Notes: generated by a model not told the origin, from the letters alone. Counted from the stretch's first letter, positions 36,047 through 48,740 are shown. The stretch: DNA of 64,000 nucleotides from Gnetum montanum (GCA_015680685.1 MNCI01004650.1:37811-101810); one strand, 5' to 3'. A program made the numbers and translations.

Positions 36047-38400
36047 CTATCCGACTATAGCTGTGACTACTGATGGAAGACAAAAAGAGTCTAGAAATGC
36101 TTTCATCTTGTCCTCCTTACTCCAGAAATCATACATGGTCCACGTAGCATCACCAATATGGATTGGTATGGGAACATCCCACAAATAAGGCATTATAGAG
36201 AACAACTCTTTTGCATTGAAAAACCAAGTTGTGAAATATTTCCATTTGACATCGAATGTCCTGAAAGCATTTTTTAGCTCTTGGTAGTTACTCCTTCTAT
36301 AGGCTAGGTTCTCAACTACTAACCATTGATTGATGAAGTGCTCTTTGAGAACATTGAGTTCAACATTAGTTATTTCTAATTTTCTTTGTCTTCTTATGAT
36401 GCTTAAACTTAGCCTCATATAACAGGTACAAGCTAGCCACCTACTTCTCTAGTTCTAACGTTGGCCTCATGGTAGTCAACATTACTAAGTTTAGGTAACG
36501 GAGGTTGGCAAGCTCCATGAACTCCATCATCTCTTATATTTGTAGCTCTTTGAGGCAAATTTCTACCTTTTTGTACACATTTAGTTCATCAAAGATGGGT
36601 TGCCACACATCACCTTCTTATTGGACCTATTAGAGGACCTCATTTACTTTTGCTTTTGCAAGTTGGATATGCTTTTCATTGATTTATTTCTATAATTGTT
36701 CCTAATTCTTTTGAATTTGAGGGCCTCATTTTTTTAGATGAAAATTTCAATTACAAATTTCTAGTACAAAACACTGACCTCCTTCATCAAGAAATTTCAA
36801 TTTTGTATTGCCAACCTCCTCAAGTCCATAGTTACCTTGACAAGCTAATCTTGCTATTGTCTTATATATTCAACCATTTGTTCTTTTTGAAGGTTAACAT
36901 TATGTAGGTGATAGTTATCCTTGGTTAGAACTGCATTCTCCTTACAAAGCTTTGATAAGTCCTTATTAGCGTTGTAAGCCATTATTTCTACTATGGACTC
37001 ATTAAAGACCATGGTCTCCTTGGCATTCTCAGATGCTTGAAGTTTTTCTTAAAGCTACAAAAAAGCTTCATCTCTAGTTATAGCCTAGCTAAGAATTATG
37101 GGATCAGCAAGGTGGGCTAATAATTCCACAACTTTAGTAGCCAAAAATAGTTTTTGTGGCTACCTTAAGTTGGACATTGGCAATGAGGTACTTGTCCTTA
37201 GCCTTCAACAATGTTAACTAGGTTATAGTGATGTCATCTAAAAAGTCAAAGACCTTCAAAATTAGTTGCCTAGTCCCCACCAGTTGTTCCAACAATTCTT
37301 CATGCTAGGCTATGTTGAATCTTTCACTTGCTGCTCTTGTTGACATTTGCACATCTTTGAATGTAGTAATATCTAGTATAGATGTCGCGAAAACATTGAG
37401 TGCTTTGTCCACTCTGTTAACCACCTCCTTGGCCACTGTTTACTGCCTTTGATGCAACATCACCAAGATAGTTGGCTCATTATCTTCCTCTAGGCACACC
37501 AAGAAGGTAGAGACATTTCCAAAGATCTCTAGAAATTATTATTATGGACACCATTACCTCCCAAGAATTGGCATTCAAGTGTGCAAGTGCTTGCATTTGC
37601 TAGGTAGAAAATGTTGGTATCATGTCCTCCAACTAGCTGGTAGTACATGTGACCTCATTTAGATGACTTAAGACTAGTCAATAGACAATTGAATCCCTAC
37701 TTAGTCCTACTTGTTGCTACTACAAGAATTGCTCACATAGTTTCTACATGCGCTCCATGGTAGCACAAGCCTTTGACATTGTTTCTACATCTTGTCTTTC
37801 ATCATTTGTGCTTAAGAGGTAGCAGGAGCATATTGGATGGTATCATTACAATAGCCGGCTATTCCTTCCCTTTTGCATAATTTTCAAATTAGGCATAAGA
37901 AGGGGAATGCCTTTCTCCCACACTCATTTTCCTTGAATCTTTTCTACATCTCAAGATAGATTAGTTGTCAAAGATTAACAAAAAATTTCCCACTCAATGT
38001 GGTGCATGCACAGGTAAAGAAAGTTGTCACCTTACTTGGCCTCATCATTGCATTGAGGTGGTAAGTTGCGACTTAAAGTATGCACACTCTACCATTTTGA
38101 GTGCACCATATTCCTTATGATCAACTCCATAGCACTTATGTTGAGATTTCTACCAAGGTTGCCATAGTTTCTAGCAACCTGAGCGCCTAAGAGATGGCCT
38201 ACACTGAGTAGGACACATTAATGTCCTTGATTTTTAAAGTGGCATCATCTTGCCTATTATTCCAAAAGAGATAGGTTTCCCCCATGTACCATTTTCCACT
38301 AAAGGTAAGAACAGGCCACATGGGAGAAGTTTGCAACTAAGTTCTAACATTTTTTGAAGTAAATTTTAAGAAGGTACCAAAGTTTAGCTCTTGGAGAATC
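36047..38400 (-). pseudogene. ORF3 of element C
   Basis: Starts about 38390 with KLNFGTFLKFTSKNV and SGKWYMGETYLFWNN. A middle part (37500-37250) has NEPTILVMLHQ, EVVNRVDKALNVF and HEELLEQLVGTRQLILKVFDF, matching ORF3 of E. Long coiled-coil-like stretches follow (37200-36500). The last 123 codons (36418-36047) are open and end with YLWDVPIPIHIGDATW, then WSKEDKMKAFLDSF before a stop. That final part has no clear counterpart in E. Same orientation as gag. Not recognised as a known family; the env-like position of Athila elements is the only functional hint. Confidence 0.6.
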
Positions 38401-40639
38401 AAACATTGAATCTCCTTAGCCTTGATTATCCTAAGGCAAGCATCTGTCAACATAACCTCAAGGTTTGGCCTTTGTCTTGGTGCCTCATCCCAATGGGATT
38501 ACTTTGTTTCAGCTTCAAGAATATGATCAAAATATTCCAGTTCAGGCTCCTTCCTAAGAGGTCCCATTACATGTGTTTTGGCTACTTGCTCATGGGACTA
38601 TTTTGGTTATTAGCCCCTTCTAGTTTTGGGCTACTTGTTCCTTGGTTGGGATAGTCCCACCTAGTATCCACATTTGTGCCTTGGCCTAAGTACCATCTAT
38701 AATCACAACATGACCAAATATTAGTGTTTAGTGTGTAACTTAAACATTTTTAATACCTTGCCTCTTTGGATTAGTTACACTTGGCTAAGTTGTGACCATG
38801 GCAGATTTGATTATTTTAATATTATTTTATTCTTATTTCTTTTACATGGTTACCAAAGTTTATTGGAAAGGTTTAACTCTCATGAATTAGTAATTTTAAC
38901 ATTATTTTATTATTTAAACCTTGTGGGAGTTAGAAAAAATTCAAAAACATTTTCATCAAAGACCTAAGGTTTATGGCCTCCATGACGTAGAGCTCATCTC
39001 TAGTAGTTGTGGGACTAAAAAATGAGGTTAATTGGACATGCAGTTTATGAGATATGGGCTCTAGAAGGTTCTGGGCTCTAAAAACTATAAAATCTCCTTA
39101 GGTGTTTGAGGCAAAATGTGCACTATATATAGCCAATTTTATATCATGTTGATGGGGCTGCATCGATGTAGGTGGCTGCATTGAAAAGATCCCATCAATG
39201 CAACTATTTGAGAAAATTTTTGACTTTAAAAATCAAGGAAAAACAAGAAAATTTTCAATAAAGTGAAGTCCAAAGGTAGCCAAATAAGCCTAGAAGATGA
39301 TAAAATATGTGAAGGGGGCTAGATAATTCACAAAAAAGGAGATTTTATGCAAAGAATTTTAATGAAGGAGTGCACAACTAGATGTAACCGATGTGGAATG
39401 CAAAAGGTTTAAATGTAAAAATTCCTATAGGATGAGGATCAGAAGCAATCCAACGAAGGACTATGCAAGTAGATCCTCCCCATAGCAAGCTTATGTCCTT
39501 AATTCCCTTTCATGTCCTCAAACTGAGTCCATGGGCCACATGGATGATTAATGGTTATGGTTAGTTAAGGACCAAATCACTAATGAAACTATTAAATAAT
39601 TTTGACAATATCAAACCAAGGCATTAAAATCGCATGAGAAAATGTAGTGAGGTGGGTTATGGAACACATAGGTGGATGAAATAAAGTGTGGAATGGAGTC
39701 TCGTATCATGGTCACATGAAGTCCCTTGTGGAGTTTGAGATTAATATGACTTGATAACATCCATCCTTGGTCTAAATTAAAATCAACCAATTTTAGTGAC
39801 TTCGCATTGACACTCTTAGACTCATCCATGCACCCAAGGCACAAGAATATCCCCATAGATTAATTACCATTCTTAAAAAAGAAGAAAAGAGAAGCAAGAA
39901 GTGAGATGGGCCTTAGTTAGTGAGGACCTTCAAGCATGGATAACATATCTTTCTAGTTTCATAAATAATGCTTGTATCTCGTTATTTTTTCTTAGGGGTG
40001 TGCTTTGAATTGACATTATTTTTTGTTATTTATTTTTTGATGTTTTCGATGGAAACCACATCATGTAAAGATATAGCTTCATGCTATTGGTTACTAATGA
40101 AATGATGAGAAATCCATGGAAACACGCATGCACTAAAGAGGATAGGTAAGTACGAAGAGTGTTAAATCCCCTCACAGTCACACCCTTGTCTATTCATTTC
40201 ATTCTTCCCAAGTTTGAAAACTATCAAGGTCATAAATTCATTAAAATTTTCATTTTAAGAAGGGTGCTCATACTTTCAAAAAAAGGAAACATCATAGAGT
40301 TATGTGGATTGGTGGATGACATGGACTTACTACTTACTATCATGAAAAGAAACTGTCTTAGTTAATAACATCAAAATTCAAAGATGCAATCCAAATATTA
40401 GCAATAAAATAACATTATAGTACAAACCACCATTAATTGATAGCAATAGTTGCACAAAGTCCTGATGGAAATAAAGGAAAACATAAGAAAAATTCCAAAC
40501 TAAATAAAGTAAAATATAGAAGAAATTGAAAGATATTCAAGAAAGGAAAAATGTACTAGAAATGGTGTTAAAAATTGTGAAAAATAGAAGAATTGAAAAA
40601 TTGAGGAGCCACTTTGTCTAATTTAGCATGGATGGCCAT
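38401..40639. other. Noncoding spacer of element C between integrase and ORF3
   Basis: Parts (39930-39950 and 40470-40610) match element E at 28450 and 28950-29095. The plus-strand frames at 38391 and 38731 show no motif. CATCGATG occurs again near 39160. No gene seen. Confidence 0.4.
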
Positions 40640-41960
40640 CTCCCCCATGATAGAGTTGGAAGGGAAAGATCTAAAAATTGAATGTGCTTGTCCATTCGTT
40701 GAAGTGTTGTAGTGCCTAGCTCTTTTGGGTTCTTAAAAAGGTTATACTTGTTGCATGTTGGCTAGTATCTTTTTGTTTGGAATTTTAGGTTTGTAAATTA
40801 ACATGGCTCCAGAAGAAAAGGTTTTATAGATAATGTAAGACCCTTCCCATAACATTTGGAAATGAGTTCTTGGTGGCACATGTGTGATATTCTAATATAT
40901 GACCTTATCTCCTGGTTGAAATTTCACTTTTCTAATTCTAAGGTCATGGCATTGTTTATTGAATACCTTATGCACTTCATTAGATGACAAGGGTATCAAT
41001 CAATTCTCATCTAGCACATTGAGATTCATTAACCTTTCTTTCTATACTAGGATAATGTCAAGTCAAAGGTCACAAGTTGTTAACAATGTACAAAGCTCTA
41101 CTTGGATAAGAAGAGTTGGTAGTTTTCTGTACATAACCTCCTAGGGAGAGTAACCAATAGGAAGTTTTCACATTGAGTGCTAGGTCTAAAGGGTGCCATT
41201 GAGTTGTGTGCTCCAATCCTTCCTATATTTACTAATTGTTCTTGTTAGTATTTTTGTGATCTCTCTATTCGTAACTTCTACTTAATCATTAGCTTAGAGA
41301 TGGTAAGGTGTTGTTAGTTTATATTCAGCCTATAAGTGCTGCATAAGCATTTGAAAGGTAGTGCCTATAAAGTGAGTTCCATTATCATAAATAAGTGCAT
41401 GTGGCATCCCAACCCTATTTACAACATGTTGTATAAATCAAGCAATTATAGTAGATGTGAATTAGTGAAAATTGTAACTTCTACCCACTTGGTAGAGTCA
41501 TCAATAGGATCTATGATGTATGCCTTCCTATTAGACATGAGAGTGATAGAACCCATAAAATCGATGGCCCAAATATCAAAGGCCTCCAATGGTTAGATCC
41601 ACTACTAAGGTCTCTCCATATGACCAATCATCCCACCATCATGTTGGAAACATTCACAAGAGTAGATGAAGTGATAAGTGTCCTTGAAAAGTATTGGCTA
41701 GTAATACCATGCCATGAGGATCTTAATGGGTATGCATATCCTAGCATAGTGGCCTCCATAAGGGCTCTCATGAGCATCTTAGAAAACACACAATTGATCA
41801 TCATCAGGTACATACCATTGAATAAGGCCATTAGCAGACACCTTGTAAAGATATCCATTGATTTCTATGAAGTGTTTTACCTTGTAAAGAAACTATTATT
41901 TCTTTCTATTGTCCAATTCCTATGGCATCTCATAATTGACAAGGTAGGTAAGAATGTCAT
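40640..41960 (-). pseudogene. Element C integrase
   Basis: Zinc-binding region at about 41880-41620: GYLYKVSANGL, PDDDQLCVF.DAHESPYGGH and PILFKDTYHFIYSCECFQ (the His2Cys2 layout). Catalytic core at about 41570-41330: FDIWAIDFMGSI with the first Asp, STKWVEV, then IMELTL where D-G-x-H-F is expected, so the second Asp is lost. C-terminal part at about 41000-40700: RKVKFQPGDKVIY, GSYIIYKTFSSGAM. The plus-strand 138-codon frame over this gene is a shadow. Inactive. Confidence 0.8.
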
Positions 41961-42054
41961 CATACTAATTAGTTTCAATGAGCACCTTTTCAATTATAGC
42001 CTTGGAAAAGATAAGATCATCATGAAATTGATCTAAAAGTGGGCTCTCCTCTTT

Positions 42055-43066
42055 AGTGTTCCATCTCAACCAAAACAAGTGATCAACAACCACGTTCTTA
42101 ATTCCCTTTCAATCTACCATTGCTAGATCGAATTCTTGTAAGATCACTAGCCACCATATATCATGGGGGCTCATCATTGACTTATTTATTAGGAATCAAA
42201 TTGTACTATGATCCATGTGCACAAACACCTTGTATCCAAGCACATAGTGCCTAAATTTTTCCACAACATACACCACTACCATTAGTTCCTTTTTCGTGGT
42301 GATGTAGTTCAATTGTATACATGAAATGGTTTTACTCTTATAGTGGATGTAGTAAGGATGTTTTTAATCATCTAACTACATGAGCTTGACTTCCAAGGCA
42401 TAATTGGATGCATCTATCATGATCTGGAAGGGCTTGGACTAGTCCGGTGCTCATAGAATTAGAGTTTCCAAGATATTTTACTTGATTTGCTAGAATGCAT
42501 GTCTACATTTCTTGGTCTAAAAAAATAGAAAATTTTTCTTTGTCAACTCCACCAATGGTTTGGTGATCTTAAAGAAATTCTTGATGAAATACCAGTAGTA
42601 GCTAGTGTGGACAATGAATGACTACACATCTTTGACTATTTCTAGTTATTGGATAATTCCTTAGATGACCTTTATTTTTTTAGGGTCCACCTTAATCCCT
42701 TTTTGATAAACTTTGTGTCTTAAAATAATGCCCTCCTAGACCGTCAGGTTGTTTTTTTGCCAATTAAGCCTAAGGTCTATCTCCATGCACGTTTTCAACA
42801 CTTGCTCAAGATAGTCCAAGGCTTGCTCAAACGTAGCCCCATAGGTGGAGAAGTCATCCGTGAAGACTTCCACTTTTCTACTAATTTACTATTGAAAAAT
42901 GCTTAGGATAAGGCATTTGAATGTTTTAGGGGCATTCCACAAGTTGAATGACATCTCTTTGTATGTGAATGTTCCTCAAGGACTCATGACTGTTATTTTG
43001 GCCTAGTCCTCATGTGCTATCTAGATTTGGTTATAGCCATTATAACCATCGAAAAAGCTATAATAG
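42055..43066 (-). pseudogene. Element C RT palm/thumb and RNase H
   Basis: The RT palm motif EVFTDDFSTYGATF lies near 42860, where Athila-type RTs read FMDDFSVYG, so the catalytic Asp pair survives but Met is Thr. LNWQKNNLTV, GIKVDPKKIKVI and YYWYFIKNF follow. RNase H (42420-42055) starts IDASNYALEV and contains TTKKELMVVVYVVEKFRHYVL, MDHSTI and VVVDHLFWL. The gene is cut at 43066 by element B; its start lies at 59150 onward. Confidence 0.85.
43062..43066. repeat. Target-site duplication of element B (left)
   Basis: AATAG, repeated at 59145-59149. The joined site CTATAATAG+TAATGCCC matches the uninterrupted CTATAATAGTAATGTCC in element D at about 11218-11235. Confidence 0.85.
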
Positions 43067-44730
43067 TGAAACACCATGAAATTTCAAGATCCTCTTGCTT
43101 CACCAAGGTTTTGGAATTTAGGAAAAGGCTTCAACAAGTGTAGTGTCATGATCATTGGGCAAGAAAATGTAAACACCGAAGATAGACTCTGTAGTCTAGC
43201 AAGTTTTCTACTTCCAAGACTAACAGACCCGATGGACTCTTTAGCCTGGCCACCTAGACTATTCACCTGGCTATCAGTCTAATTAGAAACTATGATAGGG
43301 GTTGTCGATGGTGCTTAGGACGAGTGAAAGAGTTCGACAAGTTTTCTAGTGAAGAAGTCTACTATGCTACACTATGCTGCGTAGCATAGAAAGCCTTCGA
43401 ATCAATCAATCAAGTGTCCGAATACAAGTTTTAGCAAGATGTTCATGTAAGGAAAAGTCAAATTTTAGTCAACATAGGGTGCTATGCTATGTTACGCTAC
43501 ATAGTGTAGCAAGGGAAAAACATGCAAAGACTCCTTTGTCAACCCATTTTGGCAAAAAAGGGCTACATCTAACAACGTTGTTGCTTTAAAAACTAATCTA
43601 TCTCAGTTAGCTCTTGAAACACAGGAAAGGTTTTCTCTTGTGAAGTCCCACAACTTTGACATAAATGCATGTTACATTGGCTGCTATGCTATGCTACACT
43701 ACGTAGCGTAGCATAGCATAGCAAACATGCAAGTTAATAAATTGTTCTAAAACTTAACTTGGCATGCACCAAGGCTTCTGTCAAATGTTGTTGACTTCAA
43801 AGAAAGTTTCTTGTTCAAAGCAGTGGCTATGTTATGCTATGCTACATAGCATAGCAAAGCGTAGCAGGTGGCTATGCTATGCCAAATGTGCTATGCTACA
43901 TAGCGTAACATAGCGTAGTAGGCAGCCACACTACTTCAATGTGCTTCATTTCTTGCTTGCATTGTTAGCACACTGGATTCCAGCATCTCCAGTATAGACA
44001 ACATGGTCAAACCATAGCAAGTTCATAGGCAGTGTTGCACATCTACGCGGTGTGGGCACATCAGCATATTATGGGGTCTAGGACACATGGCACTTAAACC
44101 ATGATTTTCTCTTGCTCCTGGTCCTATAGATACCCCAACAAAAAACACTCAAAGGGTTGGCATTTTGTTGGCATTTTGGGCATTACCACTTTCTAGTTGG
44201 CTTGTTTGTGGTATTGACAAAAGATAATTGGCTTGCTAGCATTTGGCATAATTGGCTTGTTGGCATTTTACATTGGTTGGCTTTTCTCTTGGCTTGCAAG
44301 TTTGCATTCAAGAGCATAGTTGGCACATTCCAAGTAGCTTGGCTACTCTTGAACTCTCTATGCACCTCTAGTGTTGTATAATTTGTCATACATCCTTCAA
44401 ACAAAAAAAAAGAATCGAACCCGTGACCTTGCGACAGTGCATTTTCTTACCCAAGTATATTCTGTTATCTTGTCATTGGTATCACTATTTGGCATTATTT
44501 CCTTTACTCTTGCATTTATTGATTATCAATTTTACCTCACATATTTTGCATTCAAAACAACGTTCACGTAAGGTTAAGTTACACTAATTAAGTCCCTATA
44601 TGCTCAACCAGACTGTTCAGGGTTCCCTGCTTCCATTTTATCTAGCATGGCCCTTGCATGGATCCAGGGTTAAACTATTTGCCCAAAGACCTCTTGGTGT
44701 TTCCAGCCACTGATATTTTTGGTCATCTAG
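43067..44730 (+). repeat. 5' LTR of element B
   Basis: Starts TGAAACACCATG. Aligns along its whole length with 57546-59144, with many substitutions and small indels, so the insertion is old. The inner end is eroded (TCTAG against TCACA in the 3' copy). It carries a series of TAGCATAG-type palindromes and, near 44415-44435, a tRNA-like T-arm on the minus strand. Confidence 0.85.
43372..43918. repeat. Palindrome cluster in 5' LTR of element B
   Basis: Five palindromes built from CTATGCTACGTAGCATAG: 43372-43389, 43481-43510, 43683-43722, 43826-43865 and 43891-43918. The third is 40 bp with one mismatch between its 20-bp arms. Counterparts in the 3' LTR lie at about 57841-57868, 57960-57989, 58163-58201 and 58303-58336. 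Confidence 0.85.
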
Positions 44731-44968
44731 CTTTTGGCATAAGAAGGAGGGCCTTTTAGTGCCCCTTTTGCAGATCATGGGTAGTCCTGCACGCTCTCTA
44801 TATCCCATCACTTATTAGCGTAAATGTTACATCCTTATAGTTATTTACACATCCTGTGGTACAAGTTGGTTGCAACAACGGTTTCTTTGGAATCCTACAG
44901 GACAAAAAGCCTTCAATTGCCTCTTGATCTCTACTTTTTCTTTGTTTACAAACTGTTTTCAACTATGT

Positions 44969-47534
44969 AAAATGATTTCCTCAACCACCGCTATTACTAC
45001 CTCAAACCTTGAGGTCCCTTTCTCAATTAATGGCACCACCAGTGATGAGTAACCACCTAGCCTAGTGCTAGGACCATGCCAATCTCTCAGGATCCAAAAT
45101 TGATCACCTGAGAACTTAGTACAACATACCAAACTTTACAATTTTCTCTCTGCTAAGTTTCAGGCAATTCTACCCTTAGATGCTCAAGAACTTGAAGATA
45201 AATGTATCTTTGAGTTCCTTTACCATAATGGAAGGGAATTTATCCCTACTCCCGATGTACCCATTCCCCTAACAAAAACGTATCAGTGGATCTTTGATCA
45301 TCTACTACAAGTCAGCAGGCCTAGGGAGTAGGACATCCTATCCCATCACGATGAGGCATTTCAAGATGGGCAAGAGGACCTAGATTCCCAATTCGAGGGT
45401 GGGGGTAAAACTAACCCTATGACCATCCCTCCCACCCTATCTTTCTAGTCAAATACTCTCTTCACAAATGCTCCCTTCATGATTATGTCTACCCCATTAC
45501 AAACCGCAATTTCATCAACAATGGGTAGCTATGCCATGCCCTCGGCGTATCAACATTCCTATCCCTCCTTCTCATTTCTAGGTGTTATCCCACCATAATC
45601 TATTCCTCAATCCATCCCTTCATCTTACCAAGCACCAATCATAGCTATCCTACCTTACGTGCAAACAGTACCTACATCACAATTGCATAAAGTCTTTGCT
45701 TCCATTCCAGCATCTACACCTGTTCCATCATCAGCCGTGGGACCACCCCCAACCATGTGGTGGACCCGATTCACTTCCCCCCTACTTTGCAACCTTCCCA
45801 AATATTGCACTACACTCATCCTCAAATGTACTAGGCATCGTAAATAGTACAACCAAGAACGAGACTATGGTCTATCCCACCGATCACAACCTATCCTATG
45901 GCACCACCACCAGCTGCCACTCCAACAGCACCACCCACTAGGTGGTGGATAGCACAAACAACACCTTTCGTAGGGGCCACCCCAATGACACTAGCTATGA
46001 GCTAGGTCACTACCCCTACCACCCCACCAATGGTTGCTGTCCCTACAGCCCCACAACCATCTACATTGTCCTTGGGTCTAGACCAAGCATTCCAACTAAT
46101 CTAGATCCTCATCGAAGAAATTAAGCATATGAAGGTTGTTGGTTTTGACATAGTATAAGTCATGGATTTCTACCATGATGATCCCATCAACCCAGTAGTC
46201 CCCATGCTCACATTACCCCTGGGATGCCACTTCCCCACTTTACAAAATACAATGAGGAGGGTGATCCTAATGCACATCTCATAACATTTAGATCTGATTC
46301 CCTTCTATTGCAACAATGGTCACACACCATCATCCACATCTTTGCTATTTCTCTGACAAGTAAAGCTTTGGACTGGTACTGCATGCTCCCATGCTCTTCT
46401 ATCTCAACCCTAGAAGAGCTGCTGACTTAGTTCGTAACTCATTTCAAATATAACTTAAGACCAGAGATGATGTTGGATCAAGTAATGAGAATTAAGCAAG
46501 ACACCTTGGAATCAGTCCAGAAATTTATACAGTGGTGGAGCACTACCCTGAATGAAATCCACAAGTCTATCGCAAAGGCCCTTCTACTAGCCATCTTCAA
46601 GGGTGCAGTGAATGACTTTATTAAGTCCAAACTGTACTACCTTGCTCCACAGACTCTTAGTCAAGATTTTGCCTAGACTAAGAGCATTCAAGATGCGGCT
46701 GAGGCAAGTAAAGATCTGACCTATGTTGCATATAAGAACATGTATATCAAGAAGAACAGAGAAAAGGGCAAGGCTGCAATAGCCACAATGGCTGCTGTGG
46801 AAAATGAAGCCAAGCCCAACAGCAAGAACAATAATAAGGTGGTCACCGCACCAACTAATCCTGCACCTAGCCCAAGTAACATGAATCAACCTTCAACCTC
46901 AACACTCAAAGCATCTGCCCCACCTAAGCCTAACCTCAAGTGTAAAGAGTGCTCTAAATACACCCCATTACCCGTCAAGCCTTCAAAACTCCTGAAGAAA
47001 TTGCTAGGGACAGGGTATATTCAACACAAGAAGATGTCAAATGAGGAAACCAAAAGGCATAAACGGTACTGTGAACTCCTTAGGAACCCCTCCTTGGCTT
47101 TGCCCAACAAGCCCCCAGTTCCTAAGAATTTCAAGATAGAACAGTTTTGTGACTACCATCAACTATGTGGTCACTACATGGATTATTGTTTAGCGTTAAA
47201 GTATGACATCCAAAGAATGATTGATCAAGGGAAGTTGGTTCTATATGAAAGCAACCCCATACGTCCCAAGAATCAATCTATGCATGTTTACATAGACCCA
47301 CTTAACGCTAACAATGCTGGTTACATCATCAACACTATCAGCGTGGATAGTAATACTAAATCACCTCAGCAACCATTTATGATTCACGTGCCTCAGCATA
47401 GTGCACTAACACCAGCAATGGCTAAAAAAACGCTACAGCAACCATTCATCCTAAGGGTTCCTCCTCAGACGTCTACCCTTGCACCTTTTGTAAACAAGAC
47501 AGCACAACCGCCCACACTAACACTGCAAACATGA
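44969..47534 (+). pseudogene. Element B gag
   Basis: The ATG at 44969 begins a frame that stays readable to 45847, with TGA or TAG at a few sites (MISSTTAITTS.., CQSLRIQN, YNFLSAKFQAILPLD, NGREFIPTPDVPIP). A Pro/Ser-rich part follows. The Retrotrans_gag domain (46224-46700) has FTKYNEEGDPNAHL, SKALDWYCMLP and FVTHFKYN. The last ORF (46740-47534, 264 codons) is the best preserved in the window: a Lys/Asn-rich basic part, then FCDYHQLCGHYMDYCLALK (the CDYH..GH...C knuckle typical of Tat-group gag), then QQPFMIHVPQ-like duplicated segments. A few stops only. Confidence 0.85.
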
Positions 47535-48002
47535 TTCATCACCAGGGGGCCAAACCACTCAGCTGCCCCCACCCCACATAAGATAGCATTGTAGCCTTCT
47601 CATCCAAGGAAATGAGAAGAGCATTTGATAGGTGAAATGGTAATGAAACATACCACCCTAGGTCCTTCCAAGCCTACCCTCTCATCTTCTACATCTATGT
47701 CCATCTCGTTACCAAAAGTTAACGCTACTACACGCACGTGGTCATCACCACCTTGTCTAAAAGGATCCGACCCTAAACCTGAAACTGTTCCTCCTCAGGA
47801 AATTCGTCTCCTAGAATGAATGGAAGAGGAGAAGAGTAGTAAATAACAGGAAGGTAGACACGACCTTTTAAGCGCTCTCAGTCAAGTCAAGCAGGTTCTA
47901 AAACAAAAGAACACAATGTTGAGCCTTCATAACCTAATAATGACTTCCACTGCACACCATGAGGATCTAGGTCACATGTTAATGATAATATTAGTTTCTA
48001 CT
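47535..48002 (+). pseudogene. gag-protease junction of element B, protease missing
   Basis: Codons LIMTSTAHHEDL near 47940 match LIMTLTTHHEGL in element A, where protease follows about 70 codons later. In B the match ends near 48000 at the inverted repeat, and no D-x-G protease motif occurs before RT. Confidence 0.6.
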
Positions 48003-48393
48003 CTATACGCAGTTGCTTTATGACCCATCGTGGATTTGGTGAGATGTAAGGTTAAGAGGCTTTACCGTAGTATTCCAAACTCGCATGTTGGGCCAGCTCT
48101 CTCATCAAATAGTTAGTGTCAACAGAGATAGGTGCCTCATTCTCAGAGTGACATCACAATTCACTCAGTTATGCCAGCAGAGGAAAAAGTAATTTACTCA
48201 GTTATGCTTCCTCCTCCACTAGCATAACTAAGTGAATTGGGATGTCACTCTGAGAATGAGGCACCTATCTCTATCAACACTAACTATTTGACAAGAGAGC
48301 TGGCCCAACATGCCAGCTCAGAATACTGTGGTAAAGCCTCTCAGCCTTATGTCTCACCAAATCCACGATGGATCATAAAGTAGATGCATATAG
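48003..48393. repeat. Inverted repeat with 180-bp arms
   Basis: Left arm 48003-48182, right arm 48214-48393, spacer 31 bp. Reverse-complement identity is roughly 85 percent by eye, with long exact stretches such as GATAGGTGCCTCATTCTCAG and TGTTGGGCCAGCTCTC. Transcripts could fold into a long hairpin. It sits where protease is expected. Confidence 0.9.
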
Positions 48394-48479
48394 CATAGCA
48401 ACTCCACTACTTCCTATCTAGTTAACATTCATTCTACATTTATTTCTTCTTTGCTTCACATTCATCCATCTACACTAGG

Positions 48480-48740
48480 TGCCTAATTTATTCCTTTAAA
48501 GTGATTGCATATCATCCATTTACATTATACTATAGCTCACTAAGGCCTAAAACTAGCAAAACCCTTCCTTTACATTATGTCATCGCCCACTAAGGCATAA
48601 AATTGACAAAATCCTTCATATATATTACACCACTATGGTCCGCTAAGGCCTAAAACTGGCAAACTTCTTTACCCTGTGTTTACATGATGGCCCAAAATGG
48701 CCTAAAACTAATGACGGCCTAAAATGGCCTAAAACTAAAA
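48480..48740. repeat. Short repeats between the inverted repeat and the antisense gene
   Basis: About five units carry CTAAGGCCTAAAACTGGCAAA or variants, related to 53960-54500 and to 4450-4745 in element A. Confidence 0.7.

Noticed and set aside
41620-42036. Plus-strand 138-codon open frame
   Set aside because: It lies exactly over the integrase of element C on the minus strand, which has recognisable motifs; the plus frame has none.
43683-43722. Palindromes as CRISPR repeats or a replication origin
   Set aside because: Spacing is irregular, no spacers of constant length exist, and the same words occur inside LTRs of a plant retrotransposon.
44415-44435. A functional tRNA gene
   Set aside because: Only a T-arm-like stretch is present; no acceptor, D-arm or anticodon arm can be folded.
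45655-45941. Three overlapping frames as separate small genes
   Set aside because: They are alternative frames of the Pro/Ser-rich part of gag of element B; low complexity keeps several frames open.
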